The notes below the pieces were generated by a model that was given only the letters and a program-made list of their open reading frames with translations, was not told the DNA's origin and did no database searches. From Caldilineaceae bacterium (lineage in GTDB: Bacteria; Chloroflexota; Anaerolineae; Caldilineales; Caldilineaceae), in the NCBI GenBank assembly GCA_019637645.1, contig JAHBVH010000010.1, positions 71,511-135,510 on the forward strand: a stretch of 64,000 nt of DNA, written 5' to 3'. The translations under genes and the position numbers were made by a program. The first letter of the stretch is position 1; each line of letters opens with the position of its first letter. Positions 6,817 through 15,560 of the stretch are shown here, one piece after another.

Positions 6817-9693
6817 CTACTTGGCTACCAGGGGCAAGTACAGGCGCGGTCCAGCGGGGATGACAACGACGCCTTGGCCCGTTACGGCAAAATCGGTGAA
6901 ATGATTAGCGACCACGGTAATCACTTTGTTGACCGTATCGACCCCACAACCGGCACAAGGTAACATGGCCGTCCATGCTGTGCCATTCCAGAAGAGCAGG
7001 TTGAGCGTTGTCGGGTCTGCGATCCCAAGCTCAGTGAGCTGTGCATCGGTATAGGCCAAACGCACCGTGTAGGGCTTGGCAAAGGTGGTGATAGGTTGTC
7101 CGTTGAGGGTGCTTGCCGTGGCCCGAAAGCCATAGAGCGCCCGTTGACTATCGGGCAGATCTTGGGGCGCGGGTAGCGTTGCCACGTTGACAATGCTCTC
7201 TTGCGCCACCGCACCGGCTGGGAAATGTAGCTCAAGCCCATTCGGCCCCTGGACGACGCCCCCCGCGCCCGGTGTGACATTGGCCCCACCGCCCAATTCA
7301 CCGCCCCAGTGGGCAAAGCCTGTGGCCGATAATCCACCCGCTTTATCAAAGTCGCCGCCCACATAGATGCCGCTGGGCGCTGCTGCTAACGCTGTCACCG
7401 CGGTGTAGCGGTCGTTGTACCATTTCACGCCGCCGTCCAAGGCCGACCAGCTGTCGGTGGCGGTGTCCAGTTGGGCCACGAAGTTAACCGTGCCATTCCC
7501 CGCGCTGAGAAACTTACCACCCACATAGAGATCGGTCCCATAGGCTGCGAGTGCGTTCACCTGGGGATCCTCTACCCCACCCAGGCTAGCATTCAAGGAA
7601 GACCACTGCCCCGCCGCCATCTCCCAGCGGGCTAGATTCGAGGCGGCTAAACCACCGGCTTGATTAAAATGACCGCCCACATAGAGCGTGTTGCCAATCA
7701 TCGCCAGCGTATTGGCGTCAATGTTATAGCCACTGTAGCCGCCGTAGCTAACGCCCCGTTGGGCCTGATCGCCTAGCCAGAACCAACGGTCGGTGCTGCG
7801 TTGCCATTCCACAATGTTATGTACCACATGGAAGCTACTGCGATCAGCCGTGTTGGTACCCTGTTGAATCGTCTGAAAATGACCGGCAATAAAGACGCTA
7901 TCGCCACTCACCAGCAGATCATTGACATAGGTGCCTACTTCACTGCCCTGGTCGCCCACTTCAAAGATGCGCATTTTGTTGCCAAAGGGATGCCATTGCA
8001 CGCCATCCCAGTAGGCGACATCTTCGGCGGTTACATTCCCGGCGGCCTTAAACGCACCACCCACATAGAGGAGCCCATCGGCATAGGCTACGGCATACAC
8101 ATTGTCGTTAATCCCAGCCCCTAGTGCCGACCATTGGCCGGTAGGACGGTTCCAGCGCGCAACATGATTGGCCGCAATCCCACCGATCTGGGTAAATTCA
8201 CCGACCACATAAAGTTCGTTGTCCACAACAACCAGGTCGCGCACCCGCGCATTCGCACCGCCAATATTCACCCAACGGCCATCCTCCCACAGGGCGAGGT
8301 TGCTCACCCGCATGCCACCGGCGATGGTAAATTCGCCACCGACAAAGACACTCCCATCCGCGGCAACAGCAATGGCATAGGGGGTGGCTGGGGTATCGCC
8401 ATACTCATTGCGCAGCAGCCCGGCACCCAGTGCCGACCATTCGTCAGCGTGCCATTGGGCGATGTTGTCCACGCGCAGGTTGCCCCCAATGCGGAAGGTG
8501 CCGCCGATATAGATCTCTTCTGCTGGCCCAGCAGCCAAGGTAGTGACATAGTCATAGCCATCATCGCTGATGCCAGGCCCGACTTCGGACCAACCATGAT
8601 TTTCCCACTTGGCGAGTAGATCGATATTCTGATTGCCTGCCCCCACAAAGCGGCCACCCACATAGAGGGCGTTCCCGCTGACGGCCAACGCGTTGACTTG
8701 AGCCTCGCTGGCGTACTCTTCGGCCCGCACGCCCACCCCTAACGGGTTCCACTGGCTGTTTTGCCAGACGGCAATATGATTGGCTGCCTTGCCACCGGCC
8801 TTGTTGAACCAGCCACCGGCATACAGATCACCGCTCAGCACTGCCAGCCCTTTGATCACCCCTTTTTCGGTGGTGCCATCAGCTGTCAACGTGACGCCCC
8901 CATTCAAGGCCGACCACGCGTTGCCGTCCCATTGGGCAATCGAGTTGGCGGTCGCTTCGCCGGCCAGTTCAAATTTGCCACCCGCATAGAGGTTGACCCC
9001 ATCGGTCGCCAATGCATAGACAGTGGCATTCGCGACAAAATTTTCATCCCAATCCAGCTCACCCATGCCACGACCGAGCGCCGACCATGTGGTGCCATCC
9101 CAGGCCGCGATGTTATTCGCTGCCACCCCATCGACGCTTACAAAGTCGCCGCCGATATAGAGTTTGTTATCGTGCAGGAGCATGGCATAGACGCGGCCCG
9201 GTTGGCCGGAACCAAAGTAGTCATCGACTACCCCTGTGCCATCGCCCACCGCCGACCAAGCTGTCCCATCCCAACGCGCAATCCCGATGGCGTCTACACT
9301 GCCAGCCACTCTAAAATCACCAGCTACGTAGACATCGGTGCCATCAATGGCAATAGCATAAACATCCCCAGCGATGCCATCGCCCAAGGGCCACCAAGCG
9401 GTGCCATCCCAATGGGCAATGTGTTGCGCAGCCATGCCCCCTGCCTTGGTAAAGCGGCCACCGATGTAAAGATCGCCGTTGGGCGCAACCGCGCTGGCGG
9501 TCACTTCGCCTTCTACCCCGGCCATGCCAAAGCGGGGATCCCAAGCGTCCGCCGTCGTGGGCGCAGCGGGTGCTGCCAATAATAACCGTGGGGAACCAAC
9601 GCTGGTGCTCATGACGACGGCGATCAGCGCGCCGAGGAGCCAAAGACGATAGCCGACAAGCGGCTGCTTTTTGTATCTATTTTTCTTTTGCAT
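6817..9693 (-). CDS. secreted repeat protein, 14 beta-propeller-like repeats
   Basis: A 958-residue exported protein. The start is ATG 9693 with AAGGACC upstream; an in-frame GTG 21 bp earlier has no better ribosome site. A basic N-terminus and hydrophobic core (LWLLGALIAVVMSTSVG) form a signal peptide ending near LLAAPAAP. Fourteen repeats of about 50-60 residues follow with the pattern VxALAxxGxxLYVGGxFxxAG then IAxWDGxxWSALGxG, like Kelch or delta-60 propeller blades. After residue about 820 comes GGVVQGPNGLELHFPAGAV, which resembles the start of a ZU5 domain. The chain ends RLYLPLVAK. It is probably a cell-surface or extracellular structural or adhesive protein. It is transcribed from a promoter shared in design with the gene at 14116. 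Confidence 0.85.
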   Translation of the reverse strand: MQKKNRYKKQPLVGYRLWLLGALIAVVMSTSVGSPRLLLAAPAAPTTADAWDPRFGMAGVEGEVTASAVAPNGDLYIGGRFTKAGGMAAQHIAHWDGTAWWPLGDGIAGDVYAIAIDGTDVYVAGDFRVAGSVDAIGIARWDGTAWSAVGDGTGVVDDYFGSGQPGRVYAMLLHDNKLYIGGDFVSVDGVAANNIAAWDGTTWSALGRGMGELDWDENFVANATVYALATDGVNLYAGGKFELAGEATANSIAQWDGNAWSALNGGVTLTADGTTEKGVIKGLAVLSGDLYAGGWFNKAGGKAANHIAVWQNSQWNPLGVGVRAEEYASEAQVNALAVSGNALYVGGRFVGAGNQNIDLLAKWENHGWSEVGPGISDDGYDYVTTLAAGPAEEIYIGGTFRIGGNLRVDNIAQWHADEWSALGAGLLRNEYGDTPATPYAIAVAADGSVFVGGEFTIAGGMRVSNLALWEDGRWVNIGGANARVRDLVVVDNELYVVGEFTQIGGIAANHVARWNRPTGQWSALGAGINDNVYAVAYADGLLYVGGAFKAAGNVTAEDVAYWDGVQWHPFGNKMRIFEVGDQGSEVGTYVNDLLVSGDSVFIAGHFQTIQQGTNTADRSSFHVVHNIVEWQRSTDRWFWLGDQAQRGVSYGGYSGYNIDANTLAMIGNTLYVGGHFNQAGGLAASNLARWEMAAGQWSSLNASLGGVEDPQVNALAAYGTDLYVGGKFLSAGNGTVNFVAQLDTATDSWSALDGGVKWYNDRYTAVTALAAAPSGIYVGGDFDKAGGLSATGFAHWGGELGGGANVTPGAGGVVQGPNGLELHFPAGAVAQESIVNVATLPAPQDLPDSQRALYGFRATASTLNGQPITTFAKPYTVRLAYTDAQLTELGIADPTTLNLLFWNGTAWTAMLPCAGCGVDTVNKVITVVANHFTDFAVTGQGVVVIPAGPRLYLPLVAK

Positions 9694-9850
9694 AATGGTC
9701 CTTATCGGTCTCACGGGACTTGTCCTCTTCCTACTTTGATCGTATCCATCTACAACTTATGCCTTTTCCAAGCAGACTATTGTTACTCAGCGTGCTGTCA
9801 TCGACTGACGGACGCTGGAGGCCAGCTGCTTGTGGGGATAGCAATATTTC

Positions 9851-9913
9851 ACCATAGGCGCGTCTGCTGCAACAGCAACCAACTGTTACAAAAACCTTTA
9901 CAAGAAAGGTTAC
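9851..9913 (-). promoter_or_regulatory. 12-bp-phased TTGTAA promoter, site A
   Basis: Read toward the repeat-protein gene, boxes GTAAC, TTGTAA and TTGTAA (complements of 9909-9913, 9898-9903, 9886-9891) repeat every 12 bp. They are followed by -35 TTGCTG (9878-9873), a 16-bp spacer and -10 TATGGT (9856-9851). The leader to the start codon would be about 150 nt. Site B at 15352-15417 has the same parts at the same spacing, and this conservation is the main evidence. The boxes sit where an activator would contact RNA polymerase. Confidence 0.55.
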
Positions 9914-10289
9914 TAGGTCAACTTTGTGGGGCTAATAAGCAGAGGAGCGCAAGGAAGCGGCCAAAGTGGTGAGCCTAGGCCCTAGAAGTTATTGGCTGGG
10001 TGGGATGACACGAAAAGGTTCTTTTGACGCGCCATGTGCACTGCTCTGGTCCAACTCCGCAATGCCTAAACTGATCAGGAATTAAGACAAAAAGATGATA
10101 CAAAAAGTAGCCGCTTTATCGTAAAATGTAGGCAATTATAAATATCGTAAGTTACGCAGTTGGTCGATACAGCTAGAGCGCTAACAGATTTTGCAAACCT
10201 GTGCGGTCTTGTCCAAGTGCGGAACGCCTATATTGTTATGATTTTATTGATGGATCATAAGTAGAAGCGGCACGCTTTAGGAGAACCGA
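9914..10289. other. gene-free stretch upstream of the hybrid kinase
   Basis: About 375 bp with no convincing coding frame. It contains a 16-mer (10149-10164) shared almost exactly with 28764-28779, a degenerate half of the REP-like palindrome (about 10194-10209), and a weak TATGAT -10 candidate at 10237 for the kinase gene. An AGGAGA ribosome site precedes the GTG start at 10290. Otherwise nothing is seen. Confidence 0.5.
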
Positions 10290-13200
10290 GTGTTGCAAAT
10301 AAGCCAAGAAGATCTTTTTCGCAATATTTTGGAAAACAGTCAAGATCTTATCTATGCCATTGGCTATGACGGTGTGATTTTATATGCTGCGCCCAGTTGG
10401 CGAGATCTTCTTGGGTATGATAGCAGTGAAGTGACCCACCAAGCCATTACCACCTTTATCCACCCTGCTGATCAGGAAATAGCCATAAGCGCGCTAGCGA
10501 ACCTGCGCAAAAGTGGCGTAAAACGGCATAGCTGCCAACTCCAGTTTTTTCATAAAAATGGGTCGGTCAAATGGTTCGATATTACCAGCACATTGGTGAA
10601 AGATGTCCAAGGCGACGTCCACTATGTGGTCAATAGTGGTCATGATATTACTGACCATAAACAGACTGTCAAGGAAGCGCACGGCATCGCTGAATTTTTT
10701 ACTGCGATCATTGATGCCCTGCCCGATCCAATTTGGATTAAGGATGAACAGCATCGAATCCTGAATGTCAATCGCGCCTACTGTGCTCTCATGGGGCTCT
10801 CTACCGCTGAAATTCTCCGCGAACAGCTTATACCGACAGCCGAGCTTGAGTCCCTATGGCAACAAGAGAACGTCATCCTCACCAGCGGCCAAGCGGTTGA
10901 AAATGAGGAAACGCTTACAACCGCCGAGGGCATTCCGCATACGGTGATTACAAAAAAAATCGCTCATCGCCTAACCACCGGGAAAAAGATTCTGGTTGGC
11001 ACCATCCGCGATATTACAGAGCGTAAACAAATGGAGGTACAGCTAGAGCAGAAGGAAGCGCTCATGCGTCATCTCCTGGATGCAATTCCTGATATCATTT
11101 TTTATAAAGATCGGAATGGGGCTTATTTAGGGTGTAATAAAGCCTTTGAAAAAACCATCGGTCTCCCTGAACGTGAACTCATTGGCAAAACGACTGCCGA
11201 ACTCTTCCCCAACGATAAGGTGCAAGAGTATCAAGCGCAAGATAATCTAGTCCTGCGCCAGCGAAAGCTTATTAACGTCGAACAAGCGATCTTGGCCTAT
11301 GATGGTCGCCATGTTTTGTTAGATACGCTGCTGACACCTTTCTATGCCCCAAGTGGTGAACTTTTGGGGCTGCTTGGGATTTGCCGCGATATTACGGAAC
11401 GGAAGGAGGCTGAGAATGAGCTGCGTACAGCCAAAGAAGCCGCCGAGACCGCCAACCAGACCAAGAGTGCTTTCCTTTCCACCATGACCCATGAGTTGCG
11501 CACGCCCATGAATGGCGTGCTTGGGCTCACCAATCTATTGTTAGACACGGATCTCAATACCGAGCAACTTGATCTGGTCAACACCATTCGTTCGAGCGGC
11601 GACACCCTGATGAATCTGATCAACGAGATTCTGGATTTCTCCAAAATCGAGGCGAATAAGCTGGAGCTTGAGCAAAGTAACTTTGACCTCCGTCGCTGCA
11701 TTGAAGAGACCCTCGACCTCGTTGCTTCGCAGGCGGCTGCCAAAGGTCTTGATCTCGCCTATCTGGTTGATAATGAGGTGCCAACCCAAATTTGCCAGGA
11801 TGTCGCGCGCTTCCGCCAGATTTTGATCAATCTCCTGAGCAACGCGGTGAAATTTACCGACCAGGGTGAAGTCATGGTCCTCGCGAACATTCAGCAACAA
11901 ACCGAAAGCCATTGGGAACTGCACGTTGCCGTCCAAGACACGGGGATTGGTATCCCCGCGGAACGCTTTGATCGCCTCTTTCACTCCTTTAGCCAAGTGG
12001 ATGCCTCCACCAATCGGCGCTTTGGCGGCACAGGGTTGGGGCTCGCCATTAGTCAACGTCTTGCCGAGCTTATGGGCGGGCACATGTGGGTAGAAAGCGC
12101 AGTGGGCAACGGTTCGACCTTCCACTTTACCATCCAAGCGCGCAAGACCAGCCCCAGCCCAGCCGCACGTCATTATGATGAACTCATTGACACCGATCTG
12201 CTCAACCTGCGCAACCGCCGGATTCTGGTCATTGAAGATAGCGAGGCAATCCGCCGCTTCTTAACGCAGTTGTTAGCCAGTTGGGAGGTTAATGCCCGTT
12301 TTCCCAAACAATTTGACGAAGCGCGCCTGATCTGGCAAGTGGAACAATGTGACGCTTTGATCATCGATGCAAACTTGACGGCCCTCAACACATTACAAGT
12401 CGTGGAACGGCTGCATCAACAGCGCCCCAACTTACCCATTGTGTTGCTGACCCAACTGGGCGAGCGTCTGCCCGATGATCAGAGACGTTCCCATCTCGCC
12501 ACGGTCTCCAAGCCGATCCATTCCTCCCAACTCCATGACGCATTGGTCACCGTCCTCAGCAACCAAACGGTAACCACGCCCAAGCCTGTGCGTAGCTCCA
12601 CCATGGACGGGGAAATGGGGCAGCGCCATCCACTCAAAATTTTGTTGGCCGAAGATAATCGCGTGAATCAAAAAGTGGCGACCGGCCTGCTTGCCAAACA
12701 TGGCTACCGCGCCGATGTCGTTGCCAATGGGGTCGAAGCGCTGGAAGCGCTCAAGCGACAACCCTATGATCTGATTTTGATGGATGTCAATATGCCCGAG
12801 ATGGATGGCTTGACGGCGACACGTACCATCCGTGCCACCTTGCCAGCACAAGACCAGCCCCATATTATTGCGCTGACGGCCAATGCCATGAATGACGACT
12901 ACAAACGCTGTCTAAACGCCGGTATGAACGACTATATCAGTAAGCCTATTCGTGTGGCAGACCTGATCGCCGCGCTCTACCGAGTACAGCCCCACACCGC
13001 CGCGGGAAGCGCATTCCCTGCCGCCATAGCCGACAGTGCCAGCCTCTCCTCCACCGATGCCGACGATGCGGTGGTCGATCCAACCGTGCTTGCCGAAGTG
13101 TCAGCGATGATGGCGGAAGATGGCCAAGCAATGATCCAAGATCTGATCCGCCTCTTCTTAGAGAATAGCCCCATTCTCTTACAGCAGCTACGCACCGGCA

Positions 13201-13442
13201 TGCGGGATGGCAACGCCGCCATGGTCTTTCGTGCCGTCCACACGCTCCGATCACCAGCCGGTCAAATGGGGGCGCATCGATTGGCGCGGCTTTGTCAAGA
13301 AGTCGAAATGGCAAGTGAACTGGGCGATCTCAACGATTGTGGCCCCACGGTAGATCAGATCTTTGCCGAATACGAACGCGTACGTCAGTATTTTATGACA
13401 ATGCCCAGCAATATCGGTATAATGGCAGCCAGCCCCTCCTGA
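10290..13442 (+). CDS. hybrid sensor histidine kinase (PAS3-HisKA-HATPase-REC-REC-HPt)
   Basis: A 1050-residue multi-step phosphorelay kinase with no membrane segment, so it is probably a cytoplasmic sensor. Three PAS domains (about residues 8-130, 135-250, 260-375) are each followed by an ITERK-type linker. A short coiled coil leads to HisKA, with the phospho-His in THELRTPMNG (His401). The HATPase domain has LLSNAVKF (N box), DTGIGIP and GGTGLGL. REC1 (Asp693 in IIDANL) lacks parts of the usual acidic pocket sequence. REC2 is canonical (Asp832 in LMDVNMPEMDG, Lys in SKPI). HPt has His984 in HTLRSPAG. The start is GTG with AGGAGA upstream. No output regulator lies next to it, so the phosphoryl acceptor must be elsewhere. 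Confidence 0.93.
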   Translation: MLQISQEDLFRNILENSQDLIYAIGYDGVILYAAPSWRDLLGYDSSEVTHQAITTFIHPADQEIAISALANLRKSGVKRHSCQLQFFHKNGSVKWFDITSTLVKDVQGDVHYVVNSGHDITDHKQTVKEAHGIAEFFTAIIDALPDPIWIKDEQHRILNVNRAYCALMGLSTAEILREQLIPTAELESLWQQENVILTSGQAVENEETLTTAEGIPHTVITKKIAHRLTTGKKILVGTIRDITERKQMEVQLEQKEALMRHLLDAIPDIIFYKDRNGAYLGCNKAFEKTIGLPERELIGKTTAELFPNDKVQEYQAQDNLVLRQRKLINVEQAILAYDGRHVLLDTLLTPFYAPSGELLGLLGICRDITERKEAENELRTAKEAAETANQTKSAFLSTMTHELRTPMNGVLGLTNLLLDTDLNTEQLDLVNTIRSSGDTLMNLINEILDFSKIEANKLELEQSNFDLRRCIEETLDLVASQAAAKGLDLAYLVDNEVPTQICQDVARFRQILINLLSNAVKFTDQGEVMVLANIQQQTESHWELHVAVQDTGIGIPAERFDRLFHSFSQVDASTNRRFGGTGLGLAISQRLAELMGGHMWVESAVGNGSTFHFTIQARKTSPSPAARHYDELIDTDLLNLRNRRILVIEDSEAIRRFLTQLLASWEVNARFPKQFDEARLIWQVEQCDALIIDANLTALNTLQVVERLHQQRPNLPIVLLTQLGERLPDDQRRSHLATVSKPIHSSQLHDALVTVLSNQTVTTPKPVRSSTMDGEMGQRHPLKILLAEDNRVNQKVATGLLAKHGYRADVVANGVEALEALKRQPYDLILMDVNMPEMDGLTATRTIRATLPAQDQPHIIALTANAMNDDYKRCLNAGMNDYISKPIRVADLIAALYRVQPHTAAGSAFPAAIADSASLSSTDADDAVVDPTVLAEVSAMMAEDGQAMIQDLIRLFLENSPILLQQLRTGMRDGNAAMVFRAVHTLRSPAGQMGAHRLARLCQEVEMASELGDLNDCGPTVDQIFAEYERVRQYFMTMPSNIGIMAASPS

Positions 13443-13509
13443 GCTTGTCCCGTCCCCCTGGCTCACTACCCCTGGCTCACTCCCCTGAGTTACTGTTGGA
13501 GGCATTTGC

Positions 13510-14073
13510 GTGGTTGCCCTGAAAAAGCCAACCCAAGCCGACTTGTTGGCGGCTGTCAATCAAACCATTCCTGATATCATTGCCCCCCATCTACAGATCC
13601 TTTTCTGTGGGATCAACCCAGGACTCTATTCGGGCTATACCGGCCATCACTTCGCCCGCCCTGGCAATCGCTTCTGGCCGACCTTATATGCCGCTGGTTT
13701 TACCGAGCGGCAACTCAAACCGGCGGAACAAACCACCCTGCCCGCGCGTGGCTATGGTATCACCAACCTGGTGGAGCGGGCCACGGCCACCGCTGCGGAA
13801 CTAACACCCGCCGAGTTGCTGGCCGGAGGCCAACGGCTGCGCGCCAAGATCGAACACTACCAACCGGCTATGGTTGCTGTGCTCGGCGTCACAGCCTATC
13901 GGGCCGCCTTTCAGCAGCCCAAAGCGCAGATGGGCGAGCAGCCCACAGGGATTGGTCCAGCCCGGCTCTGGATCTTGCCCAACCCCAGTGGCCTGAACGC
14001 GCACTACACGTTGGCCGATCTCGCCCGTGTCTTTCGTGAGCTGCGGCTGTCGGTTGAAAGTCGCGCCGCCTAA
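13510..14073 (+). CDS. mug: G/U mismatch-specific DNA glycosylase (Mug/TDG family)
   Basis: A 187-residue enzyme that removes uracil, thymine or ethenocytosine from mispairs with G in base-excision repair. Motif 1 is ILFCGINPGLYSGYTGHHFA, whose Asn36 is the catalytic-site residue, followed by RPGNRFW. Motif 2 is ILPNPSGLNAHY near residue 158, the strand-wedge loop. YGITNLVER and AELLAGGQRLRAKIE align with the E. coli protein along its whole length. The start is GTG with GGAGG upstream. It follows the kinase gene by 67 bp, with a short CCCTGGCTCACT direct repeat between them. Two bases of its stop codon lie in a half copy of the REP-like repeat. Confidence 0.92.
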   Translation: MVALKKPTQADLLAAVNQTIPDIIAPHLQILFCGINPGLYSGYTGHHFARPGNRFWPTLYAAGFTERQLKPAEQTTLPARGYGITNLVERATATAAELTPAELLAGGQRLRAKIEHYQPAMVAVLGVTAYRAAFQQPKAQMGEQPTGIGPARLWILPNPSGLNAHYTLADLARVFRELRLSVESRAA

Positions 14074-14085
14074 ACCTGTCAGGTT
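14072..14085. repeat. half copy of the REP-like palindrome
   Basis: AAACCTGTCAGGTT overlaps the mug stop codon and is followed by a T-run. It matches one arm of the 33-35-bp palindromes elsewhere in the window, and no second arm is present. It might be a decayed copy. Confidence 0.45.
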
Positions 14086-14115
14086 TTTTGACCCCCCAGC
14101 GGGCAAACCGCCGCC

Positions 14116-15225
14116 TTATTCAGGCAGAAAAGTTAACTCCATATAGTGCGCTAAGGGAATCAAAACCAGCTTAGGCGCTGTGTTACGGTCAAAAAACTGC
14201 CAGGTATAGGCGTTGATGGGGTCCAACCACGCTGCTTGATGGGGCGCTTCCGGCTGACACTCATTCTCAACGCGCACCATGCCGTTCGTGGGGGTTGTGG
14301 TTAAACGTGAACCAGCCACTTCCAGCGTACCTTCTTGGTAGATCCACCCCGTCAAGGAACAGCCCGCATTGTCTTGCCCATAGCCAAACTCACCAAACTG
14401 ATAGTGACCATCGGATGTAAAGCGAAACCAACTCCCCACCCCAGGCTCTGGGGCAAAGGTATTGGTGGTCGTGTCAAAAAAGCCAGTGGCCGTAATATCG
14501 CCCCGTCGCCAGCCGCCGACTAAGGTGGGTTCCATGCCTTGGCGTGCATAGACGGTGGGGGTCGCGCCTTCGCTCAGGCTTAGTTGCTGACGACCACCGG
14601 CATCGTAGGTGATAGCCCAGGCCAATGTTGTTACCACCGTGGTCTCTTCGGTAATACTCTCCTGTGGCGTCGGACAGATGACCACGGTCCGCGTCTTGGC
14701 AATGTTTTGGTGTAGCGTGATGTTGGTGTCAGTCGCTGTGGCAATGCCCTGCTTATAGACACTTACCTCACTGCGACATTGACCATTTTGGAGACGCAAA
14801 AAGCCGGTATAGGTATACGCACCATCGTCGGCAAAGCTGTACATTTGGCCCAACCCATTGGTGTCCTGCCATTCCCCCGTTTGTGGGTTATAAAAATCGT
14901 TGAGCGGCGCGTTCCCCACAAACCAACGGCCAACCAGCTCGGCAGGCAATGACACGACCGGGGTGGGTGGTGGCGTTGTCGCTGTTGGCGGTGCTGTGGC
15001 CGTTGGCGTGAACGATGGTGGTGGGGTCTGGGCCGGCGCCGTGCTTGTGGGGGTAGGCGTTGCATGGGCGTTAACCACCAGCGGCAGATAAATTCCGGTG
15101 GTCGCAGGCGTATCGGCATGGACCGTGGCAAAGGCCAACAGGCTCCCCAGCAGGCCCAACCCCAGCAAGGCCATCCCGACTTTGGTCAGCCAGCGGTGCG
15201 GGCTGAAGTGTAAAGGCTGATTCAT
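14116..15225 (-). CDS. secreted protein with Pro/Thr linker and duplicated domain
   Basis: A 369-residue exported protein of unrecognised family. AAAAAGGAG precedes the ATG. A signal peptide (hydrophobic core VGMALLGLGLLGSLLAF) ends near AHADT-like VHADTP. TGIYLPLVVN follows, then a linker of about 45 residues made mostly of Pro, Thr and Ala. The rest is an internal duplication: both halves open LVGRW or LVGGW, have a FY/FF-DP/T-TG stretch and an FxxDGxYxYxxF strand, then a Cys-containing strand and a threonine-rich strand. This suggests two lipocalin-like or immunoglobulin-like barrels, each probably sensing or binding a ligand outside the cell. The promoter (site B) matches that of the 6817-9693 gene. 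Confidence 0.78.
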   Translation of the reverse strand: MNQPLHFSPHRWLTKVGMALLGLGLLGSLLAFATVHADTPATTGIYLPLVVNAHATPTPTSTAPAQTPPPSFTPTATAPPTATTPPPTPVVSLPAELVGRWFVGNAPLNDFYNPQTGEWQDTNGLGQMYSFADDGAYTYTGFLRLQNGQCRSEVSVYKQGIATATDTNITLHQNIAKTRTVVICPTPQESITEETTVVTTLAWAITYDAGGRQQLSLSEGATPTVYARQGMEPTLVGGWRRGDITATGFFDTTTNTFAPEPGVGSWFRFTSDGHYQFGEFGYGQDNAGCSLTGWIYQEGTLEVAGSRLTTTPTNGMVRVENECQPEAPHQAAWLDPINAYTWQFFDRNTAPKLVLIPLAHYMELTFLPE

Positions 15226-15351
15226 ACAAGTGCTCCTTTTTCGTCAGAAAATTCTGATAAGTGGATGCTTCATCGTCGTAGGCGTCAACTTGTTCCTGCC
15301 GAAGCTATTGGCGCAGCTTCTGTGGCGAAACAACTTGAATGGTGCTATTTC

Positions 15352-15417
15352 ACCACAGGGCGACCGCGACAAAACAGCAACCAGCCGTTACAAACAGGGA
15401 TACAAAAGGCGTTACAG
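15352..15417 (-). promoter_or_regulatory. 12-bp-phased TTGTAA promoter, site B
   Basis: Toward the minus-strand secreted-protein gene: TGTAAC, TTGTAT and TTGTAA boxes (complements of 15411-15416, 15400-15405, 15388-15393) repeat on a 12-bp period. Then come -35 TTGCTG (15380-15375), a 17-bp spacer and -10 TGTGGT (15357-15352). Flanking sequence TATTTCACCA on the plus strand is shared with site A. The predicted leader is about 120 nt. The divergent STAND regulator starts 140 bp away. Confidence 0.55.
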
Positions 15418-15525
15418 GCTGACGGGCCAGCACCGCTTTTTACGGCTAGCTGCCAGAACAGGACCCCCCGGCTGCCGATGCGATAACGAAGTTCGCGATT
15501 GCCCTGTATCCTATGCGCTAAGTGC

Positions 15526-15554
15526 TTTGCATCGTTTTGCTCTTTTGCTATACT
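15526..15554 (+). promoter_or_regulatory. extended -10 promoter of STAND regulator 1 (leaderless)
   Basis: -35 TTTGCA (15526-15531), 17-bp spacer, extended -10 TGC-TATACT (15546-15554). Transcription should start near 15561, which is the second of two adjacent ATG codons. No Shine-Dalgarno is present, so the mRNA is probably leaderless and ATG 15561 (or 15558) is the start. Confidence 0.6.
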
Positions 15555-15560
15555 GCGATG

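Noticed and set aside
7801..9582. Long open frames on the plus strand opposite the repeat protein
   Set aside because: They are antisense to a repetitive, GC-rich gene with clear protein repeats; codon choice and ribosome sites are absent.
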